NCBI GenBank assembly: GCA_963613665.1
Contig: CAVEAL010000017.1
Span: 1 to 49,693 of the forward strand
DNA length: 49,693 bases
Direction of reading: 5' to 3'
From: F23-B02 sp963613665
GTDB lineage: Bacteria > Bacillota > Clostridia > Oscillospirales > Oscillospiraceae
The notes beneath the pieces were generated by a model. It had not been told where the DNA came from, searched no databases, and saw only the letters and a list, made by a program, of their open reading frames with translations. Made by a program: the position numbers and the translations under genes. The stretch's first letter is position 1; every line of letters starts with the position of its first letter. Positions 44,199 through 49,693 of the stretch are shown here, piece after piece.

Positions 44199-45683
44199 TC
44201 ATTTTGATAATAGGAATCTTCGCAAAAACGACCGCACCGTATTCACACTGATTCCAAGTTGCTGCGATATTTCCTTGGCGGAGCACCCAGCAGCGTACAA
44301 GGCCAGTATCCGGCTGTGGTCCCGCTGCGTATTGTAAAGTCGTTTTCCTCGAGGAGTAGCGCCTAGGCGGTGGCGATAGACACTGCCGTCCAGGAAGTGA
44401 ATCACCAGTGTTTGCTTCGACGTAACCACCATTTTGCGAATCAGAATACGAATCATCATGCCGTCAATGTGGATATCCGGTTTGCCACGGGCGACATCGT
44501 CTAAAGCAGACCGGATATCCGGCGTGATACCGCCTAAAGTATGCTCCAGTAGATTGCTGCACATATCCAAGATGTCCGCATGCACTTTTATTAGATGGCT
44601 CATGGCCCTTTGGACGGCAGCATCCAATTCTTCGGCGTAAATATGGCGGCATCTACATTTTGTGCGACCGTTTTTCCTGCTATTGCACTCCCAGACCGCA
44701 TCATTATAGGTGGTGGAATGCCAGGTCTTTCGTCCGTACCGACTGCCGCAATCGCCGCAAATGATCAAATTCGAAAACGGCGAAAATGTGCAGTTTCTGC
44801 GGTCTGCGTCCGTCCATACGGCTTGCACCTCTTGCCGGACGGATCTGCTGACAATGGGCGGGTGCCCGTTCTCCACATAGTATTGCGGGGCTTCGCCCTC
44901 ATTGATTTTTGTGGTTTTTGTAAGAAAGTCCGTCGTAACCCGTTTTTGAAGGATGGCATCGCCCACATATTTTTCATTCTTGAGAATGCTGCGGACGGTA
45001 GCCGATTCCCACCGCTGACGTTGCCCCGGAGAGGATACACCATAGTCCATCAGAATCCGGCAAATATCCGTGCTGCTTCTTCCGGACAGCGCCAGCAGAT
45101 AGATGAACCGCACAACTCTTGCCCCGACTTCATCGACTTGGATCTCGCCGCCCCGGTTGTGCGTATATCCCAATAGCCGCCCAGGCAGATAATAGATCCC
45201 TTGGGCGTATCGGTGGCGGACGGCCCAAGTCACATTCTCGGAAATGGATCGACTTTCCTCTTCAGCGAAGGAACTCATCAGGGTGATGAGAAATTCTCCC
45301 GTGCTGTCTGCCGTGTTGATATTTTCCTTCTGGAAGTATACCGCCACTCCGGCAGCTTTCAGGTTGCGAATGGTAGTAAGGGCATCCACGGTGTTCCGAG
45401 CAAACCGGGACAGGGACTTGGTAAGGATCAGGTCGATTTTTCCGTCCAGCGCATCGTCCACCATGTGATTAAAGCCGTCCCTTCTACGGATGGACAACCC
45501 GGAAATACCGTCATCCGTGTATATCCCGACGAAAACCCAGTCCGGGTGGTGTCGAATATATTCCGCAAAATAGTCCTGCTGAGACTGAAGACTGTTCTCC
45601 TGTGCATCTTTCATGGTGGACACTCTGGCATAGGCGGCGACTCTCTTCCTTGGCTGCGGCTGTGCCGGGGCAGGCAACTTCAC
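44199..45683 (-). CDS. Large serine recombinase with fused C-terminal HTH
   Basis: The 494-residue protein has the resolvase domain (AAYARVSTMKDAQ, Ser about residue 22; SLSRFARNTVDALT), the recombinase domain (TVRSILKNEKYVGDAILQKR) and a zinc ribbon (ICGDCGSRYGRK, about residues 320-350). Its last 40 residues add a helix-turn-helix (CSAKEISQQLGISVNTVRSF, about residues 465-485). That HTH resembles the one encoded as a separate gene at 28843-29289. The start codon is GTG, eight bases after the 64-residue partner gene. It stands near the right end of the element, convergent with the DISARM-like operon. The target site is not known. Confidence 0.92.
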   Translation of the reverse strand: MKLPAPAQPQPRKRVAAYARVSTMKDAQENSLQSQQDYFAEYIRHHPDWVFVGIYTDDGISGLSIRRRDGFNHMVDDALDGKIDLILTKSLSRFARNTVDALTTIRNLKAAGVAVYFQKENINTADSTGEFLITLMSSFAEEESRSISENVTWAVRHRYAQGIYYLPGRLLGYTHNRGGEIQVDEVGARVVRFIYLLALSGRSSTDICRILMDYGVSSPGQRQRWESATVRSILKNEKYVGDAILQKRVTTDFLTKTTKINEGEAPQYYVENGHPPIVSRSVRQEVQAVWTDADRRNCTFSPFSNLIICGDCGSRYGRKTWHSTTYNDAVWECNSRKNGRTKCRCRHIYAEELDAAVQRAMSHLIKVHADILDMCSNLLEHTLGGITPDIRSALDDVARGKPDIHIDGMMIRILIRKMVVTSKQTLVIHFLDGSVYRHRLGATPRGKRLYNTQRDHSRILALYAAGCSAKEISQQLGISVNTVRSFLRRFLLSK

Positions 45684-45690
45684 CGGAAAC

Positions 45691-45885
45691 TCAATCCGTG
45701 TAATTCTTTTCGACAGCGATGCTGTTCGCCTCCAGTTCCCCGATAGGGGCGTGATATTGTTCTGCCGCCGCTCTAATTAGGCATCGGACATCTTCCTGCG
45801 AAATGATACCCTGAGCTGCCAGCGTGGCAAATACGCTCTTGCAGAGTCGGAAGTTTACTTCCGATGTGCATTCTGATTGGGTCAT
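45691..45885 (-). CDS. Small recombinase-associated protein (64 residues)
   Basis: No named family is recognised. The 64-residue product is helical (TQSECTSEVNFRLCKSVFAT) with a middle IISQEDVRCLIRAAAEQY. A strong GAAGGAGG precedes the ATG. It lies directly before the third recombinase and matches the 64-residue gene before recombinase two in length, position and helical character, so the two may be distant relatives that work with the recombinase. Confidence 0.6.
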   Translation of the reverse strand: MTQSECTSEVNFRLCKSVFATLAAQGIISQEDVRCLIRAAAEQYHAPIGELEANSIAVEKNYTD

Positions 45886-46077
45886 CGTAGCACCTCCTTC
45901 AGAAACGACAGTATATTGCCGGTTCCGGGATCGTCAACGGTCAACAGGCAGAGTTATCAGAAAGTTATCATCTTCAAGAACTATGGTCGCACTTGGGTGC
46001 TGCAGATGATTGGGTGTGCAGTAGAGCAATAAATCAATATTTCTCCGAAAATATTCACAGTATACTATCGATATTTC
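45886..46077. other. Divergent intergenic region with an AATATTT inverted repeat
   Basis: The region between the recombinase group and the ATPase gene holds AATATTTCTCCGAAAATATT (46036-46055), an inverted repeat with a five-base loop. It lies 22 bases before the -35 of the ATPase promoter and could be an operator. The rest shows nothing recognisable. Confidence 0.4.
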
Positions 46078-46106
46078 TTGACAAAGATTGATTTTGCGGG
46101 TATTAT
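46078..46106 (+). promoter_or_regulatory. Promoter of the DUF4143 ATPase gene
   Basis: TTGACA (46078-46083) and TATTAT (46101-46106) have a 17-base spacer. The promoter lies over an alternative in-frame TTG start, so the ATG at 46129 is the translation start. Confidence 0.8.
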
Positions 46107-46128
46107 ATTGGAGAAGGAGCTGATCTTG

Positions 46129-47580
46129 ATGGCAATCACAACAAAAGAAGGTATCCTTAAAGTCCTGAGCGCTTATAACCCGTGGTGGAAAACAGGGACG
46201 ATCAGTCCACAGATGTCAAAGACCTATAAGAGATTTGCGTTTCATGAAGCAATGAAACGCCTTACAGAGAAAGGCATTCGTCGTTCTGTAGTCTTAACGG
46301 GAACGAGACGTGTCGGCAAAACAACGATCCAATACCAAATGATTGAGTCGCTATTAAAGTCTGGAGTTGCACCCCAGAAAATTGTTTTTATTTCTTTGGA
46401 TCATCCCATGCTGAAACTCAGTCAATTTCAGGATGTCCTGGAGTGCTATCATGAAAATATCTATGCGGAGCAGGATGTATATTACTTTTTTGATGAGGTG
46501 CAATATGCGCAGGACTGGGACCGATGGTTAAAAATCATTTATGATACACAACCGGATACCCGTGTTGTTGCAACCGGTTCTGCAAGTCCGGCGTTGATGA
46601 AAGGCAGCAGAGAAAGCGGCGCCGGTCGCTGGACCGTCATACAGGTTCCAACCATGTCTTTTTACGAGTACTGCGAACTGCTGGATTTAGAGCGTCCCAA
46701 TATTGCTCCGGATCTGAAAGTAACAACTATGCTCCGTAAAAGTCAGATCGAGCGGACGCAAATCATGATGCAGCTTTCCAAAGTTCAAAACCATTTTATG
46801 CGATATTTGCAGGTCGGCGGTTTCCCGGAATTGGCGTTAGCGGATAACGATTTGATGGCGCAGCAGATCATGCGTGAAGATGTTGTGGATAAAGTCTTGA
46901 AGCGCGACCTTCCTTCCCTTTACAATATTCGCAATGCCACGGAATTGGAGAGAATCTTCTTATATCTCTGCAACGTTTCTTCGGAAATCATTTCCATCGA
47001 GGCAATCACGAAAGAGCTGAACGGTGTATCCCGCACAACCGTGGAAAACTATATTCAGTATCTGGAGAGCGCAAATCTGATTTATCAAAGCTGGCCGGTT
47101 GATATGGCTGGAAAAAAAATATTGAAGGCTCGGCCTAAAATTTATATTGCGGATGCAGCGATCCGAAACGCTGTCTTGATGGATGATTCTATTTTGACGG
47201 ACCCCGTTGAGATGGGGAAGATTGTTGAAACCGCTGTTTACAAACACGTTGCTGCGTTTTACTATCAATATGCCACATCTGTTGGTTACTTCAGGGGTGG
47301 TAAAAAAGGAAAAGAAATTGATATTGTGGTGGACTACCCCAACACGAAAAATATCCTTATAGAAGTCAAATACAGAGAAGGCGCGCCAATTGCGGATGAT
47401 GATGCGATTGTAGAATTGTGTGAAGAATCGTCGGCAGCAATTGTCGTTACAAAGAATGCCGATGATTTTGGCGTTCACAACACGAAGTGCGGCAGAGATT
47501 TGCTGCGAATTCCTGCGTTTGCTTTTCTGTATTTGCTGGGGAACGCCGAAAAACACGGATACCGCGGAATGGAACAGTAA
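46129..47580 (+). CDS. AAA ATPase of the DUF4143 family
   Basis: The 483-residue protein has an AAA_14 ATPase domain. Walker A is in TGTRRVGKTTIQYQM (about residues 57-71) and Walker B in YYFFDEVQYAQDWDRWL; a sensor-like VVATGSAS follows. The C-terminus (about residues 385-440) is a DUF4143 PD-(D/E)XK-like fold with EIDIVVDYPNTKNILIEVKY. Such ATPases are widespread in prokaryotic mobile regions and their function is largely unknown. GAAGGAG (46113-46119) precedes the ATG at 46129. It is the last gene before R2, with its own consensus promoter, so it is probably an independent cargo gene. Confidence 0.85.
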   Translation: MAITTKEGILKVLSAYNPWWKTGTISPQMSKTYKRFAFHEAMKRLTEKGIRRSVVLTGTRRVGKTTIQYQMIESLLKSGVAPQKIVFISLDHPMLKLSQFQDVLECYHENIYAEQDVYYFFDEVQYAQDWDRWLKIIYDTQPDTRVVATGSASPALMKGSRESGAGRWTVIQVPTMSFYEYCELLDLERPNIAPDLKVTTMLRKSQIERTQIMMQLSKVQNHFMRYLQVGGFPELALADNDLMAQQIMREDVVDKVLKRDLPSLYNIRNATELERIFLYLCNVSSEIISIEAITKELNGVSRTTVENYIQYLESANLIYQSWPVDMAGKKILKARPKIYIADAAIRNAVLMDDSILTDPVEMGKIVETAVYKHVAAFYYQYATSVGYFRGGKKGKEIDIVVDYPNTKNILIEVKYREGAPIADDDAIVELCEESSAAIVVTKNADDFGVHNTKCGRDLLRIPAFAFLYLLGNAEKHGYRGMEQ

Positions 47581-47706
47581 CATGCACCGCATTTTGTCCC
47601 GCTTGTCCTCATTGTCCCGGTGTGTCAGGACGAACTCTGCAAAAAATGCACCACGCCTGCAAAGCATAGTGCATTGTATCCACGAGCGGTAGGTTTGCCA
47701 AATTTG

Positions 47707-47745
47707 TTACCGTTGTTGATACCATATCAACAACGGTAATTTTTT
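47707..47745 (+). terminator. Intrinsic terminator in R2
   Basis: TTACCGTTGTTGA (47707-47719) pairs with TCAACAACGGTAA (47727-47739), followed by six T. It is the counterpart of the tRNA terminator at 25484. Confidence 0.85.
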
Positions 47746-47921
47746 ATTTTCCGTCGCCCGAGGGATGATTTTTGCGAAAAGCGGGGCTTTTCCCGAACAT
47801 TTCCGGCCATCGGCGCGATGTACGCCCGAATTTGCTGCGGCCATGGCTGGAAAATCCAGGGCTTAGCAAAACGGCAATCGTTATAAGAATAGAAACGATA
47901 AATTATTATTTTCCATATATA

Positions 47922-47967
47922 AACCCGCTTAAGGCTGAGATGCTGCTCTGAGCCTTAGGCGGGTTTT
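47922..47967 (+). terminator. Second terminator hairpin in R2
   Basis: AACCCGCTTAAGGCT (47922-47936) pairs with AGCCTTAGGCGGGTT (47951-47965) and is followed by TTCGC. Read on the minus strand, it lies beyond the end of the HEPN-like gene. Confidence 0.65.
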
Positions 47968-48113
47968 CGCTTATTACCGCGGGACAGAAAGGACAAAAAG
48001 GACAACCAGATGGCCTGATAAGAAGGAAGTTCCTCTAGAATAGCAGGTGTGGTGATGCACTATTTGTTATGGAAAATATATTCTACAGCGAAAAGGCGCT
48101 CAGAACTATAGTG

Positions 48114-49352
48114 CTATATTAATTCTTTAAGCTTATTCATATCAAGCAAAAATGAACTGCCAAGCAAAAAGAAAGCACAATATGCTTGCTCTCGAATGGA
48201 TTTAATTTCCTCAAAGGAATATATGTTATCTTTGTGGAAATAACCATTGCGGGTATGTGTAAAGAAATCATGTAGATAGGCTTGGACTACATATCCAATT
48301 GTTTCATTAATGTATACTTGGTGTAACGAATTTCCGTAATTTTTATCGATACTGGTCAGCAAGTTGTTTGCCATTGTTAAGAGGCTGTCTTTGTTTTCTC
48401 TTGTCAGAACCACAAGGTTATTTTTTTGTGTCTTGAGTTTGAATTGTAGTGTGTCACATTTAGAAAGCATTAACGTGAACAAGAACTGCTCAATTGATTT
48501 CAGGTATCCTGCAACAATGGCGGTTTGTTCCATTTCTCCATCAGTGCTTTCAAGCAAATCAAAGTATCATTCCGAACTCACAAAGCTGTCAACGAAAGGA
48601 GCAGAGTTAATTTGTAAAATACCACTATTCCCAAAACGATTCTTTAAAAAATCAATTTCGTCCGGTGTAAATGAATCGGGCAACGCATTTTTATAGAAGA
48701 ACCCATCAAATTCCGCTATGACCTTTTCTTTCTTCTTGTGAATAGCTTTTTGTGTAGGAATCGGTGATACAATCAACCCCAGCATTATTTCTGCATCATA
48801 GATGAATCGGCCAATATATTCTTGGAATACTTCATATTCTCCGGGGGCAATGCAATTAAAGAACTCCTCCAATGTAATACAGTGCGTGAGTTTTTTATAT
48901 GGATAGGCCTGATATTTATGGGAATTATTCGGCAGATTAATTAAATTGCTTTTTGGGACAATAACGACATGCTTGGACAGGCCTGCTGCTACCGATTGCG
49001 TAAGATCTGGCATATTCTGTTCCTGCATAGAAATGTAATAGCCGATTTTTTCGACACCAGACAACCTGTAAAAATCAACCGACGGTTCTGCACTGTCAAC
49101 GACCTGATACCCGAATTCAACAGAAAGCTGTTTGCATAGCCGTGCGAGTGCATTACGTATCTGATAATTACTATAATAATCGACCTGCTTCAGCAGTTCC
49201 AGTTCTCGGGATGTAATTGAAAACAATGGCTGTGAATCATAGTGATTAAAGGCCGCATCATATGCATCAGAAAAACTACTAATTGTGTGTTGTAGCGTGT
49301 CTCTTAGCCAGTCAACGATTTCTTGGTACAGATTCCTTGTACGCATGGTCAT
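48114..49352 (-). pseudogene. HEPN-like gene interrupted by an in-frame TGA
   Basis: One reading frame runs from ATG 49352 (behind AGGAG) for 261 codons to a TGA at 48569-48567 and continues in the same frame for 150 more codons to 48114. Read through, the product is about 412 residues. The first part (MTMRTRNLYQEIVDWLRDTL onwards) is mixed alpha/beta and unrecognised. The second part is helical and contains RNGYFH in FFTHTRNGYFHKDNIYSF, fitting the RNxxxH motif of HEPN RNases. The codons after the TGA (YFDLLESTDGEMEQ) carry on without a gap. It is either inactivated by one nonsense change or made as two pieces. A 31-codon ORF and a hairpin precede it. Confidence 0.7.
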
Positions 49353-49378
49353 TTGGCTCCTATTATGATTAGTGAAAA

Positions 49379-49405
49379 GGCACACAGCCGAAATGACTGT
49401 GTGCC
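49379..49405 (-). terminator. Attenuator-like hairpin before the HEPN-like gene
   Basis: Read on the minus strand, GGCACACAG (49405-49397) pairs with CTGTGTGCC (49387-49379) and is followed by TTTTC. It lies between the 31-codon leader ORF and the HEPN-like start, the layout of a transcription attenuator. Confidence 0.55.
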
Positions 49406-49420
49406 CTGACGTAGTGGAGA

Positions 49421-49516
49421 TTAGTGACCGCAATCAAGGGAGAGCGGCTGAACCCGGAACGCTGCGTTAACCAGGTGGTTAAACGCATATACGACGATTG
49501 GCTTTGTTTCGATCAT
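49421..49516 (-). CDS. 31-residue leader-like ORF sharing its start with the primase gene
   Basis: The ORF starts with GAGGAGG and ATG and encodes MIETKPIVVYAFNHLV and a short tail to a TAA. The ribosome site region and first ten codons (49487-49519) are base-identical over 33 bases to the start of the primase-like gene (31676-31708), after which the sequences diverge completely. It may be a leader peptide for the HEPN-like gene or the leftover 5' end of a replaced primase gene. Very short; expression not shown. Confidence 0.5.
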   Translation of the reverse strand: MIETKPIVVYAFNHLVNAAFRVQPLSLDCGH

Positions 49517-49693
49517 GGCGATCCCTCCTCGTATAATGTAGTTACGGTTTAACAACGATGGGAAACCGCAAAAAACCCACTTGTTGTTTCATCAGCCAGA
49601 TGCGATAATAAGGACGGCAGACAGAGGGCGCAGTCTCCCTCCTTGAAGCAAAGGCTTCGTCGGAAAGAATTGTGCCTCTGTCTTTGCGGGTAG
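49517..49693. other. Window-edge region with a large imperfect hairpin
   Basis: No gene is visible. AGACAGAGG (49619-49627) is complementary to CCTCTGTCT (49675-49683), forming a long-loop inverted repeat close to the window end. The region upstream of the 31-codon ORF probably contains its promoter, but no convincing motif could be fixed. Confidence 0.35.

Larger units (their letters stand above)
47700..48020. repeat. Left-end sequence R2 of a second related element
   Basis: Same order of features as R1 (25478-25800), diverged at roughly a quarter of positions by eye: the TTACCGTTGTTGA terminator, GAATTTGCTGCGGCCATGG, AGCAAAACGGCAATCGTTAT, a CCTTAGGC hairpin and GGACAGAAAGGACAAAA. No gene is seen in the 530 bases between the ATPase and the next CDS. 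It marks the junction of two tandem elements, or a second att-like copy. Confidence 0.75.

Overview
The window reads as chromosome from a GC-rich, endospore-forming member of the Clostridia (Oscillospiraceae/Ruminococcaceae-like). The taxonomic hints are a SpoIVB-type S55 peptidase, DivIVA and SepF, a folate ECF S component (FolT), Hfq next to MiaA and MutL, and serine-recombinase mobile elements typical of gut Firmicutes. The lineage is inferred from gene content only. No rRNA or CRISPR array was seen.

Bases 1 to about 25,480 are GC-rich backbone. In order they hold: an MFS transporter with a promoter and leader hairpin; an ACT-domain/UPF0210 pair; a biotin ligase and an anchored Thr/Pro-linker protein; a minus-strand translation and division block (ileS, divIVA, sepF, a YggS-type PLP protein, a HlyD-like protein, hfq, miaA, mutL); a divergent plus-strand block (miaB, a small membrane protein, mutS, a CPBP protease); folT; panB; an M14 peptidoglycan peptidase; spoIVB; psuG; and an initiator tRNA-fMet. 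Nearly every larger intergenic gap in this half carries copies of one interspersed palindromic repeat family. Its arms run into the stop codons of upstream genes and the start codons of downstream genes.

Bases about 25,478 to 47,700 are a lower-GC integrated element sitting directly after the tRNA-fMet terminator. A roughly 300-bp left-end sequence (R1) recurs, diverged, as R2 at about 47,700. Next to R1 are two large serine recombinases, a 64-residue accessory protein and an HTH/zinc-finger protein. Then come a 755-residue primase/helicase-like replication protein (DUF3987-like) and a small excisionase-like HTH protein. A third serine recombinase, with an HTH fused to its C-terminus, lies near the right end with its own 64-residue partner and an AAA/DUF4143 ATPase. 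No relaxase or conjugation gene is visible.

The main cargo (33,108 to 44,155) is a compact plus-strand operon that I read as a variant class 2 DISARM anti-phage system. It has a small XRE regulator behind a consensus promoter, a C5-cytosine methyltransferase with an N-terminal Vsr endonuclease domain, a DrmE-like protein, a DrmA-like helicase and a DrmB-like DUF1998 protein. Where DrmC (a phospholipase-D nuclease) would be expected there is instead a chimeric protein with a partial Mrr-type nuclease domain.

From R2 to the end of the window is a second, related and partly decayed element. It carries a gene with a HEPN-like RNxxxH motif interrupted by one in-frame TGA. That gene is preceded by a 31-codon leader ORF and a terminator-like hairpin. 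The leader ORF shares its ribosome-binding region and first ten codons with the primase gene of the first element, which suggests a recombination junction.
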